From the IMG/VR virus record IMGVR_UViG_3300049718_000044, positions 1-47,092 of that record: a DNA stretch of 47,092 nt; one strand, 5' to 3'. Made by a program: the position numbers and the translations under genes. Position 1 is the first letter of the stretch, and each line of letters opens with the position of its first letter. This DNA is from a virus. The notes under the pieces are model-generated. The model was not told where the DNA came from, did no database searches, and worked only from the letters and a program-made list of their open reading frames with translations. Shown piece by piece: positions 8,625 through 15,813 of the stretch.

Positions 8625-9320
8625 TTTGCACCTTCCAAAAAATGCGGTCGATGGACTTGATCAGGTCTGCTTCCCAGCCTGTGATTGTCGTTCCGGTTAC
8701 TTCCGACCAGTTGCGGATCTCAGTATATGTCAGGCGCTCGCCATTGAACAGCTCATGCCACCAGCCCCATACATACGCAAGCTCCTCGGGCAGCTCGGGA
8801 AGGGTCAGGCCGTCCGGTTTGTCCGTCCGGCCCTGTGCCTTCCAGGTCTTCCAGACTTGTTCTAGGTTTGCCCGCTCTGACTGTCCGCCACCGGCTGGGC
8901 GTTTGTCGAGTCGGAAACTTGTTTCTGCGTGTCGGGCAAGCTGCTCGACGCGACCCCGAAAAAACGGCCACGGTTGTAGACGAGGTCGTCAATCTGGCGC
9001 GCAACCTGCGGGGCCTCGCGCAAAAAGTCAAGCACTGCTGCCTCAGTGCAGGGATCGTCAAAGCTCCACCCTGACACGAGAGTCGCAGTCAGACGCAACT
9101 CTTCATCCACCGTGGCAGCCTTGCGCTCTTCCGGGGTTGGCATCTGTGCAATGACCATCAGGTTTCGATGCGTGGCCGTCTTGGCGTCGCGGAACGCATC
9201 GGAGTCCACACCCAAGACGCGCAGCCAGTCGCCCGCGTCTTTCCCCTCGGGTGTCTTGATGTTGAGAATCACGCCCGCGTTCGCGCGCGAGCGTGTGAAA
9301 TACTTCGACTTATCAGCCAT
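8617..9320 (-). CDS. Tail assembly chaperone fusion (gpGT-like), by -1 frameshift
   Basis: Predicted 234-residue product. It comprises residues 1-121 of the upstream frame, then 113 residues read in the -1 frame from 8958 to the TGA at 8617-8619. The extension starts RGRVEQLARHAE, contains LPELPEELAYVWGWWHELF and ends at the tape-measure start. I translated it by hand: it has no ATG, GTG or TTG codon in its own frame upstream of the very last residues, so it can only be made by frameshifting. G/GT frameshifting at this locus is conserved across long-tailed phages. The short and long products coat the tape measure during tail assembly and are absent from virions. The extension ends 8 bases into the tape-measure gene. 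Confidence 0.9.
8862..9320 (-). CDS. Tail assembly chaperone, short form (gpG-like)
   Basis: 152 residues when the slippery site is read without slipping; ends TAG at 8862-8864. It begins MADKSKYFTRSRANAG with a GGAGGG ribosome site 8 bases upstream, and contains the DDPCTEAAVLDFLREAP stretch typical of a compact helical chaperone. It lies between the tail tube and tape-measure genes. It should be the major product, with the fusion the minor one. Residues 122-152 after the slip site are Ser/Gln-rich and low in complexity, as expected for a tail that exists only because it overlaps the second frame. Confidence 0.9.
   Translation of the reverse strand: MADKSKYFTRSRANAGVILNIKTPEGKDAGDWLRVLGVDSDAFRDAKTATHRNLMVIAQMPTPEERKAATVDEELRLTATLVSGWSFDDPCTEAAVLDFLREAPQVARQIDDLVYNRGRFFGVASSSLPDTQKQVSDSTNAQPVADSQSGQT
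8958..8964 (-). promoter_or_regulatory. Slippery heptamer T TTT TTC for -1 frameshift
   Basis: On the minus strand the bases are T TTT TTC, in phase with codons 120 (TTT) and 121 (TTC) of the chaperone gene. This is a canonical X XXY YYZ site on which both P- and A-site tRNAs can re-pair after slipping back one base. The following CGGGGTCGCG is GC-rich and could pair downstream, but I could not compute a stimulatory structure. Confidence 0.9.
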
Positions 9321-9344
9321 GGTTCTGCCCTCCGGTGGTGTTGG

Positions 9345-10274
9345 TTATGCGTGCGGGGTGCGCGTGATGACGATGTTGCTGTTGGTCGTGGTGGCGTCCA
9401 GCAATGCCTGAAACGGCATGGCCAGCGTGACGGGTCCGATGCCCTTCACGTCGGGCGGCGCGCCCGTGTAAATCACGCGGGGGATGTTGACCTGCAAGCT
9501 GTTGTTCAGCGAGTCCATCAGCGTGAATGACACCGACGACTCGGTACCGTTGATGAACTTATTGAGCATCGTCGAGTCCTCGAAGTACGCCGTCAGCGTC
9601 CCCGTGATGTCGAAAAACCCAGGCGTCGGGCGGCGCGACAGCTTGGAGCCCACCACATAACGACCCTGCAAACCAGCCGCGATGCTAAGTTGAAGCTCGG
9701 TCACAACCGCGATGGATGACCCACCTTCGTTGATCGTACCGGTGAAGGCATCGAACACGGGCGTGGTGGTGGGGTTCGTGTGTGTGGCCCCAGTCATAGC
9801 CGCCGCCCCGATGGTCATGTTTTGGCCGAGCAGCGAGAACTGGCCCTTGACAATGGCGTTGTTGGCCAAGGTCAGCGTCATCTTGTCGATCTCACATCCG
9901 GTGTACCAGTGGTAGGGGTCGTCGGCGATGTCCGCGAAGTTCCGCTCGAACGTGAACGAAGACCGGGCCACGCCCGCCTTAAGCACGTTCGTTCCGGCGC
10001 CTCCCCAGGTGCTCTTGAGCAGGTTCGCGAGCAGGTCATCGTACGTCCCGTAGGACATTTCGATCCCGATGTCGCCTGCGATCTTGTAGGCACCCTGGCG
10101 GAACGCGAAGAGCTGAAAGTCCGGCCGGATTTCTTCCGACTTGAGCCCGTCTTTCTGCAACGCCAGCGACACGCTTGTGTTCCGCAAAAGCTGAAACGCG
10201 GGCGTGCTTGTCGGCGTAGTGCCGTAAGTAACCTCGGGTATGTAGCCTATTGAGTGCCGTGCGCCGTCAGCCAT
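9345..10274 (-). CDS. Major tail tube protein
   Basis: 309 residues, beta-rich, no cysteine clusters. The N-terminus (SIGYIPEVTYGTTP, then a region SEEIRPDFQLFAFRQGAYKIAGDI) matches the Phage_tube_2-type tail tube family: leading IPE/TYGT, then IR-D-Q...G...GDI and a following DDLL helix. The ATG has a GGAGAC ribosome site. It lies between the tail terminator and the chaperone genes, the standard position of the tube subunit. This should be one of the most abundant virion proteins. Gap to the chaperone start is 24 bases. Confidence 0.88.
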   Translation of the reverse strand: MADGARHSIGYIPEVTYGTTPTSTPAFQLLRNTSVSLALQKDGLKSEEIRPDFQLFAFRQGAYKIAGDIGIEMSYGTYDDLLANLLKSTWGGAGTNVLKAGVARSSFTFERNFADIADDPYHWYTGCEIDKMTLTLANNAIVKGQFSLLGQNMTIGAAAMTGATHTNPTTTPVFDAFTGTINEGGSSIAVVTELQLSIAAGLQGRYVVGSKLSRRPTPGFFDITGTLTAYFEDSTMLNKFINGTESSVSFTLMDSLNNSLQVNIPRVIYTGAPPDVKGIGPVTLAMPFQALLDATTTNSNIVITRTPHA

Positions 10275-10283
10275 GTTGTCTCC

Positions 10284-10685
10284 TTAGCGTGGAATGAGAG
10301 CGTACCAGTTGACGGTAACGCTCACGTGGAACCAGTTATCTTCGAGCCGCCCCGGCGAGCGCCCGCACTTGCTTATCACAATCGTCTGCCCGTTGGCGAT
10401 GAACGAGTGCCCGACCTTGTACGCCGCGCGGAACGTCTCGGCGTCGGCAATGGCCGCGGCGTCACCCTGGCCAATGGGATAGAAGAAATCGACCTGTGCG
10501 ATCCCGGTCTGCTTGTCTTCTCCCAGGTCGCCGAGGGTTTCCCCTTCGGGCACGTTGGGCAGGTACGTGAAGCGGCACCACTTCGCATCGGTCGGCTTGC
10601 TGAAAGCCGCATTCTCACGCTCGACGGGGATCGCGCCCAGCGTGGACAGCACCGACGTGGTAAGCGCCAGTTGCGCGTTGGCCAT
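10284..10685 (-). CDS. Tail terminator protein (DUF4128-like)
   Basis: 133 residues from ATG at 10683-10685, which lies 2 bases after the upstream stop (TGAGCATG). I chose this start over an upstream in-frame start because the extra 38 codons would lie entirely inside the preceding gene. It has an alpha/beta pattern with FTYLPNVPEGETLGD, an exposed acidic loop and a closing strand VSVTVNWYALIPR, as in DUF4128 tail terminators that cap the tail tube and dock it to the head. Position directly before the tube gene supports the call. Confidence 0.78.
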   Translation of the reverse strand: MANAQLALTTSVLSTLGAIPVERENAAFSKPTDAKWCRFTYLPNVPEGETLGDLGEDKQTGIAQVDFFYPIGQGDAAAIADAETFRAAYKVGHSFIANGQTIVISKCGRSPGRLEDNWFHVSVTVNWYALIPR

Positions 10686-10687
10686 GC

Positions 10688-11080
10688 TCACAGAGCACCG
10701 CCCTTGCACGCGCGCTTGATGATCTGATTGACACGCGACACGTTCCTGCGAAGCATGCCAGCGGGGGCCTTCTTGCTCCAACCCATCTCGCACGGCCACG
10801 CATGCGGGCAGTTGTTGCGGAAGTAGAAAACCTCGTCGCCCTTCATCTCGGACACGGCCGCAACGCTTTCGGCGATGGCCATGTTCATGGGCCGGATGTT
10901 GAGTTCGCCCTCGCGCGGGCTGCCCAAGCTCGATTGCCAGTTGCCTTGCAGGAGGCCGGTAAGCACGGGGGTGGCCGCGATGGTGCTGCCGCAGAGGTCG
11001 AGGATTGCGGCCTTGCGGATGCGGATCACGGCATCCAGTTGCGCCTTGGTGCGCGCTGCTACGCTGGTCGAAAAGCTCAC
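10688..11080 (-). CDS. Head-tail joining / tail completion protein (HK97 gp10-like)
   Basis: 130 residues, GTG start overlapping the upstream stop by 4 bases (GTGA). The N-terminal helix is followed by TPVLTGLLQGNWQSSLG, the TP..TG.L...W signature of gp10-like neck proteins, then a region rich in Cys and aromatic residues (FRNNCPHAWPCEMGWSKKAP). The C-terminus is basic (RRNVSRVNQIIKRACK). In HK97-like phages such proteins sit in the connector stack between head and tail. The family call is moderate; the gene itself is secure by coupling on both sides. Confidence 0.75.
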   Translation of the reverse strand: MSFSTSVAARTKAQLDAVIRIRKAAILDLCGSTIAATPVLTGLLQGNWQSSLGSPREGELNIRPMNMAIAESVAAVSEMKGDEVFYFRNNCPHAWPCEMGWSKKAPAGMLRRNVSRVNQIIKRACKGGAL

Positions 11081-11457
11081 AGCAACACCACGATCATGTT
11101 GTGAGAGATGATGTCGCCCGCAGGCATGTCGGGGGTGGAAGACTCCACACGCCAGGCAGTGCCATTGATGGACACGCGGTCTTGAGGCTGAGGCTCGAAC
11201 CCCGCGAGCCCTCGCGCGAGCACGTGCAACGCCTTCACCTTACGCTGGGCAAGAGATTTCTGCTCCTCGCGGTTGTCGGTGTAGGCGGACAAAGCAATAA
11301 AGTTGCCAACGCCCGAAGCGGTGATCGACGTTCCGGGCGTGACGACGCCACCGGCAGAGACGTTGGTCGCCACGGGGCGCGTGAATGTAACGGGAAATCC
11401 GAGGGTGCTGCACACCTCGAAGTCGTTCTGTTCAAGCTCCATGGATGCAATGGTCAT
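11077..11457 (-). CDS. Head closure / connector protein (hypothetical)
   Basis: 126 residues. Beta-rich with an internal polar helix (DNREEQKSLAQRKVKALHVLA). No motif I can name. It overlaps both neighbours by 4 bases, in the slot where siphoviruses encode the stopper or head-closure protein. The role is positional inference. Confidence 0.65.
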   Translation of the reverse strand: MTIASMELEQNDFEVCSTLGFPVTFTRPVATNVSAGGVVTPGTSITASGVGNFIALSAYTDNREEQKSLAQRKVKALHVLARGLAGFEPQPQDRVSINGTAWRVESSTPDMPAGDIISHNMIVVLL

Positions 11458-11888
11458 CCGAGCAACCTGCTGATCAAGTTGTCCGGGGTGTCGAGCTTCA
11501 AGGTCTGCTCGAACGACTCCCCGCCCACCACGTCGCCCGCACCTTGGCGATCGCGAAGGTCAACGTACTGCTGACCGTATGCAGTCTTGAGAAACGGATC
11601 CGCTTGCTGGGCATCAACTGCGGAGCCCGAGCGTGAGAAGGAATACCCGCGCCCACCACTTCGGGAAACAACATCACCCGAATTGAGAAGCGCGGGGTTC
11701 TGTGTCTGGGCGTTCAACCAGAGTTGAACCCAGTGGGCAACCAGATAGCCGGTGCCGATTTCCGCATACTCCTCGAACCGCTCCCCGATGTAGAGGGCGG
11801 CGTCGCCGAGGTACAACGTCACCACGTCGTCACCAACCAATGAGATTGGGAACTCCGGGTAGCGTGCGCGGAAACCGGCAATGTCCAT
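11454..11888 (-). CDS. Head-tail adaptor, DUF4054-like
   Basis: 144 residues from ATG at 11886-11888. An earlier in-frame start would extend 25 codons into the capsid gene and is unlikely. The opening DIAGFRARYPEFP and the helices LYLGDAALYIGERFEEYAEIG then GYLVAHWVQLWL match the DUF4054 adaptor pattern (F...FPEF, helix, aHxL). Such proteins bind under the portal ring as the first connector layer. Located right after the major capsid gene with a 5-base gap and coupled to the next gene by ATGA. Confidence 0.8.
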   Translation of the reverse strand: MDIAGFRARYPEFPISLVGDDVVTLYLGDAALYIGERFEEYAEIGTGYLVAHWVQLWLNAQTQNPALLNSGDVVSRSGGRGYSFSRSGSAVDAQQADPFLKTAYGQQYVDLRDRQGAGDVVGGESFEQTLKLDTPDNLISRLLG

Positions 11889-11893
11889 GGTGG

Positions 11894-13006
11894 TTAGCCA
11901 GCAGCCAGTACCTTGTCCAGGTAGTACATGGACTTCTTGTAGCGGACTTCGAGTCCACCACATCGGGCCTCGCCAGGGACGTTGATCGCCAGGTTCTTGT
12001 ACTGCGGAGCCGCGAACCTCAGCGCCATGGGGATGTGGAACACCAGGCGATTCGGGTCGCGAACGAAGAACACCACACGGCTGTTGCTGCCCGACACCGC
12101 GCCGCCCGTCGTGGCCGCGCCCGCAGTCTCAAGACCGGGGAGCGGATAGATGTTCAGGTCGATGTTCTTGGTCGCCTTGCAGATGTTGTTCCGCTTGAGG
12201 AACTCGATCACGGTGGTGTCCGCGTAGTCAGTACGCGCACGCGAGGTGAGCACGGTCCAGGCGGCCGGGGGGATCCCAACGTCCGTGACGAAGTCGTTGT
12301 AGTTGGACGCCGCATAGACAGCGTTCAACCCCTGGTTCAGATCTGCCAGGATGGTGGCCGCTGCGGTGCCTGCGGTGTCCCACGCGCCCGTGGTGGCCAC
12401 GGCCTGCGGGATGCTGTCCGTGTTGAAAAGCCCCGTCAGGTTCTTCTTGGTGCTGCCGAAGAACGCGGTGTAGTTAAGCCGACGCTCAACCATTTCCTGA
12501 GCGGCGGCGAGGCGCCGCTCGTTGAGCGGGCGACGAAGGTAGGCAGTCTCGCGCAACTCCTGAAAGGAGTAGCGGTAGCCCATGGGGATGTGCCCGACGT
12601 TCCGGATGGACTCGTCATACTGCACGTCCGCGAAGGGCATGTCGTCGCCCATGTCCGAACCGAAGTCCGCTTGGCCGACGATGTCCCCCTTCTCGTAACG
12701 AATGGACTGCGCCCACTCGCCCGCCTCGTTGGAGATGGGCAGCACGTCCCGGAAGCGCATCGGGGTGTACTGCTTCATGTACATGATCGCCTCGGTGTAG
12801 GCGAGCTGCGGGACCACGAACGAAGTCGCTTCGTTCGCGTCCTGGGCAATCGCGCCCTGCGGGGCGTCCGCGAGGATGTCCGAGTGCTTGGCGAAGAAGC
12901 TGCGCAACTGCTCCAAGCGGTTGGTGCGCATCTTCTTTTCCACCAGCTCGTTGCCGTCGTGGACCACGACCAGTTCAGTCTTGGGGATGAGGATTTGAAG
13001 GCTCAT
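11894..13006 (-). CDS. Major capsid protein (DUF2184 / Major_capsid_2 type)
   Basis: 370 residues with AGGAGACACAGAA as ribosome site before ATG. The N-terminal arm is charged (ELVEKKMRTNRLEQLRSFFAKH). It is followed by YTPMRFRDVLPISNEAGEW, then the long beta hairpin and FADVQYDESIRNVGHIPMGYRYSFQELRE in the DUF2184 pattern (HK97 fold). Later segments (GLFNTDSIPQ; DLNIYPLPGLETAG) are typical of this family. Expected to form the capsid shell; no obvious long propeptide, consistent with a separate scaffold made from the protease/scaffold gene next to it. Confidence 0.9.
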   Translation of the reverse strand: MSLQILIPKTELVVVHDGNELVEKKMRTNRLEQLRSFFAKHSDILADAPQGAIAQDANEATSFVVPQLAYTEAIMYMKQYTPMRFRDVLPISNEAGEWAQSIRYEKGDIVGQADFGSDMGDDMPFADVQYDESIRNVGHIPMGYRYSFQELRETAYLRRPLNERRLAAAQEMVERRLNYTAFFGSTKKNLTGLFNTDSIPQAVATTGAWDTAGTAAATILADLNQGLNAVYAASNYNDFVTDVGIPPAAWTVLTSRARTDYADTTVIEFLKRNNICKATKNIDLNIYPLPGLETAGAATTGGAVSGSNSRVVFFVRDPNRLVFHIPMALRFAAPQYKNLAINVPGEARCGGLEVRYKKSMYYLDKVLAAG

Positions 13007-13048
13007 GTTTCTGTGTCTCCTGTTGAAAGTTTTGAAGTGCCCCGCGAC

Positions 13049-13552
13049 TTAGGTCGCCGAGTAGATGGTTGCGCCCGTGTTGATGGCGATCTTGCCGATT
13101 TGTCCGCTGACCACGTCGCCCACCCAGAAGGCGTTGGGGATCGTCAGACGGCCCGCGGTGTCGGCCTTGCCCACGCGGGCCGAGCCGAGCGTGCCGCCAC
13201 CGCCAACCAGGGCGATCACGCCGTCGCCATCGACGACAGTCTCCGAGGCCTTAGCGTAGATCTCCCCCTCGTTGAGCAAGGGAACATCATCGTACTGGTT
13301 GAACGCAACCGCGCCCGACAACAGCGGGTGCAGGGGGCGCATGACTGAGATGCCCACGATGACATCCGTGGTTGCCGCAAGCAGCTTGCAGGTGCCGGTC
13401 GTGGTGCCCTTTGCGACCGCACGCCCAAAGGGGATAGCGGACGCGCCGCTATTCACGCGCGAACGGATGGTGCTAGGCACGCCCGTCGCAATTTGTCCTT
13501 CATAGCCGAGTCCAGCCAGAAGGCCACCGGGGGAGCTGAGATCTACTGCCAT
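13049..13552 (-). CDS. Capsid cement/decoration protein
   Basis: 167 residues, Gly/Ala/Val-rich, beta-barrel-like. It lies directly upstream of the major capsid gene in transcription order, where P22/lambda-type phages encode a cement or decoration subunit. The DVIVGISVMRPLHPL then VPLLNEGEIYAKASETV pattern resembles Gp24-type structural cement proteins. Weak GAAGAAA ribosome site before ATG at 13550-13552. High expression expected; role inferred from family resemblance plus position. Confidence 0.75.
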   Translation of the reverse strand: MAVDLSSPGGLLAGLGYEGQIATGVPSTIRSRVNSGASAIPFGRAVAKGTTTGTCKLLAATTDVIVGISVMRPLHPLLSGAVAFNQYDDVPLLNEGEIYAKASETVVDGDGVIALVGGGGTLGSARVGKADTAGRLTIPNAFWVGDVVSGQIGKIAINTGATIYSAT

Positions 13553-13597
13553 TTTCTTCGTCTTTCGTTGATGTTGAGAGTTACGTTTCCCCGCGCC

Positions 13598-14218
13598 TTA
13601 CTGACGCTTTTCCTGCCAGCGGTTGTTCTGCTTGCGGGTCGCAGCTTCAACCGAAACTTCTTCCACGTCCGAGGCATCGTCGGACTTCGCGGAGATCTTC
13701 TTCTGGCCGACCACGGTGGGGTTGGCCAGGTTGCGCGCCTGCTGCTCGCGGCGTGCGGTGTTTTCATCGTTCGCGCTGGCGGCGATGACCGTGCGGAGAG
13801 CAACCTGCACCGTCGCATCGTCGGCATTGTCGAGGGCAACCCCGACCAGGACGGCGTCGGCCACGCGCTTGGCGTGCTCGTCGCGGCCCGTGATGTCGCC
13901 CAGCATGGCGCGACGGACGGCACCGGCAGAGCCCTCGGGCTTCACCTTGGGGCACAGTCGCGCGCAGTCGGACAGAACCGTGGCGTGGTCCTGCACCATG
14001 ACCGCAAGCTGCTCGGGCGTGACGATCTTCGCCTCAAGCTCTTTGACCTTGGCCACGTGCTCGGTGGCCAGCTTTGCCACCGCCTCCCCGTGCGCGGACT
14101 GCGCAGTGGTGAGAGCGTCTTGCGACGTCGCCAAGTCTTTGACCAACGTCTCAACGAGGCTTGCTTCCGTCTCGTCGAGTGAGTAGGCCACCCCTTTGAA
14201 TTGAACAGTGCGCTTCAT
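13598..14218 (-). CDS. Putative internal-start scaffold protein nested in the DUF2213 gene
   Basis: An in-frame ATG at 14216-14218 begins MKRTVQFKGVAYSLDETE and is preceded, at 6 bases, by AAGGAA, a strong ribosome site and stronger than that of the full-length gene. The product would be 206 residues, covering the coiled-coil half alone. Lambda makes its scaffold Nu3 in the same way from within the protease gene C. The site is visible; use of the site is inference. Confidence 0.6.
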   Translation of the reverse strand: MKRTVQFKGVAYSLDETEASLVETLVKDLATSQDALTTAQSAHGEAVAKLATEHVAKVKELEAKIVTPEQLAVMVQDHATVLSDCARLCPKVKPEGSAGAVRRAMLGDITGRDEHAKRVADAVLVGVALDNADDATVQVALRTVIAASANDENTARREQQARNLANPTVVGQKKISAKSDDASDVEEVSVEAATRKQNNRWQEKRQ

Positions 14219-14836
14219 TTTCGCTTCCTTCGGTTGGGTGTCTTCATCGGCGACACGGCATGATGGGCCGCCTCGTCCGCTCGGAACAATCGCGATGTGG
14301 TTCGCGCGAATCTTGCGCTGGACGGCGTCGTATGCCTCGCCCGTGTCAGGGTCGATCCCCGGCGTGCGATCGATGGCGTACTTGTACCCGGCCGACAACT
14401 GCTGGACACCCTTGTTGATGGCGTCCACGGCCTTAGCGTCGCGCACGTGAAGCGTCGCTTTCACCAGCCCCGCCTTGCGGTCGAATGAGCAATCGGAAGC
14501 GTGACCCTTGGCGAGCTGCGACCAACAGTCAGCAGTCACGCCCGCGGGGTACGCAATGGGGTCAGGGTGCCCAAGCGTGACGGACGCCTGCTCGAAACTC
14601 TTGATGGCATCGGCAGCCCCTACCTCGTCGGCAGGGCGGAACAGCTTGACCGTATCGTCGGGCTTCTTGAGTGGGAACGCGGACTGACCATCTGATGTGA
14701 AGATTTCGCGCACACGGTACGTCTGCACACCCACGCACGCAATCGCCGCAGGGGCCGACAGGAAGTTGTTCTCGTTGATCACCCGCTGGGACTGCTCGGG
14801 CAGCTCGAATCGGTCATAAGAAAAACAGGTTTCCAT
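13598..14836 (-). CDS. DUF2213-like prohead protease / scaffold protein
   Basis: 412 residues from ATG at 14834-14836, which overlaps the upstream TAA (TAATG). The N-terminal 200 residues look like the DUF2213 domain: YRVREIFTSDGQ, then SVTLGHPDPI, and AGYKYAIDRTPGIDPDTG with RANHIAIVPSGRGGPSC. The H..P and conserved Ser near AIVPSGRGG could be protease residues. The C-terminal half is a charged coiled coil (TEHVAKVKELEAKIVTPEQLA) ending in a basic Gln-rich tail, which suits a scaffold. It replaces separate protease and scaffold genes. See the nested start at 14218. Confidence 0.85.
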   Translation of the reverse strand: METCFSYDRFELPEQSQRVINENNFLSAPAAIACVGVQTYRVREIFTSDGQSAFPLKKPDDTVKLFRPADEVGAADAIKSFEQASVTLGHPDPIAYPAGVTADCWSQLAKGHASDCSFDRKAGLVKATLHVRDAKAVDAINKGVQQLSAGYKYAIDRTPGIDPDTGEAYDAVQRKIRANHIAIVPSGRGGPSCRVADEDTQPKEAKMKRTVQFKGVAYSLDETEASLVETLVKDLATSQDALTTAQSAHGEAVAKLATEHVAKVKELEAKIVTPEQLAVMVQDHATVLSDCARLCPKVKPEGSAGAVRRAMLGDITGRDEHAKRVADAVLVGVALDNADDATVQVALRTVIAASANDENTARREQQARNLANPTVVGQKKISAKSDDASDVEEVSVEAATRKQNNRWQEKRQ

Positions 14837-15756
14837 TAGTTGCCCCCGTAGCCCATGGAGTTGACGAGGTCTTCCAAATCGATGTGCGGAATGGCGCCGC
14901 ATCTACAGTTGATGTCTTCTCCGGGGTGACAAGGCTCGCCGTCGATGGTGCCCTCAAGCGGGCCTTCTTCTTCCCACGAGAAGACGCCGGGGCCATAGCC
15001 CACGTCCAGCTTTTCCATGGCCAGGTGTTCCGGCCGCGTGTTCATGTGCGTGCAGATCCAACCGTACAGCTTGATCCCTAGGTCGGTCTGCCGCACCTGA
15101 TTGAAAGCCCCGGACAGCTTGCCCGTTTGGTCGCGCGCAATGAGCGCCGCGCGCGAGTCGGTGACATCGCCCACCTTCTCGATGGCCTCGGTCAAGGTTT
15201 CGTAGTTGGTGCCCGCCTCCCAGTTCTTCGCCACGGCGTTGGCCACGTCTTGAAAATACTGGCTGGGGATGGACTCAATCAAATCGACGTTCTCGATCAG
15301 CTTCTCGCCCATCAACTCGCGGATACGCGGGGTGTCCGTGAGAAACGGCTCGATGTTGATGTCCATGGATGCGCGCACCGAGTTGGCCAAGCGCTCGTCA
15401 ACGGTCTTGATGTTCTTGCTGACAACCTTGGCGCCTAGGGCCTGCGCGCGAGGTGTGACCTTGGCAAACGAGCGCTGCTTCTCGGCGATGACATCTGCCG
15501 CCGCTGGCGCCAGTTTCGCATCGTGGGCGAACTTGCCGGGGAAGTGCCCGCGCAGGCCGGGAATCAAGTGCTGCCGTGCCCAGGCTCGAAGGCCGCGCAC
15601 GATCTCGTGCAACTCGGCCCGGTAGTACAGCTCGTTTTCCTTCGCTGGCATCACGGGGCGCAGCTTGCGCGGGCTCCGCACGCGGAACCGCTCGCTTCGA
15701 TGCCCAGGAGCGACGAAGCCAGGCCGGACAATCTGTGCGATATTTACGTGCAGCAT
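14836..15756 (-). CDS. Minor head morphogenesis protein (Mu gpF-like)
   Basis: 306 residues. The C-terminal third has the Mu F-like signature: ALIARDQTGKLSGAFNQVRQ, then W-C-T-x-M-N-T-R-P-E-H and PGEDINCRC (about residues 285-293), with the conserved Cys pair near the end. Such proteins are made in few copies, sit inside the procapsid near the portal and help DNA packaging or ejection. N-terminus is basic (RSERFRVRSPRKLRP). Context: downstream of portal and accessory virion genes, upstream of the protease/scaffold. A 57-base gap separates it from the repeat protein. Confidence 0.85.
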   Translation of the reverse strand: MLHVNIAQIVRPGFVAPGHRSERFRVRSPRKLRPVMPAKENELYYRAELHEIVRGLRAWARQHLIPGLRGHFPGKFAHDAKLAPAAADVIAEKQRSFAKVTPRAQALGAKVVSKNIKTVDERLANSVRASMDINIEPFLTDTPRIRELMGEKLIENVDLIESIPSQYFQDVANAVAKNWEAGTNYETLTEAIEKVGDVTDSRAALIARDQTGKLSGAFNQVRQTDLGIKLYGWICTHMNTRPEHLAMEKLDVGYGPGVFSWEEEGPLEGTIDGEPCHPGEDINCRCGAIPHIDLEDLVNSMGYGGN

Positions 15757-15813
15757 CTATGCCATCTCAAGCGATGGTAGCCCCGAGAATTGTTAAAGTA
15801 AAGGTTGAAGTTT

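Noticed and set aside
11702-13348. 548-codon plus-strand open frame opposite the capsid genes
   Set aside because: Antisense of the major capsid and neighbours; Arg/Val-rich composition, no ribosome site.
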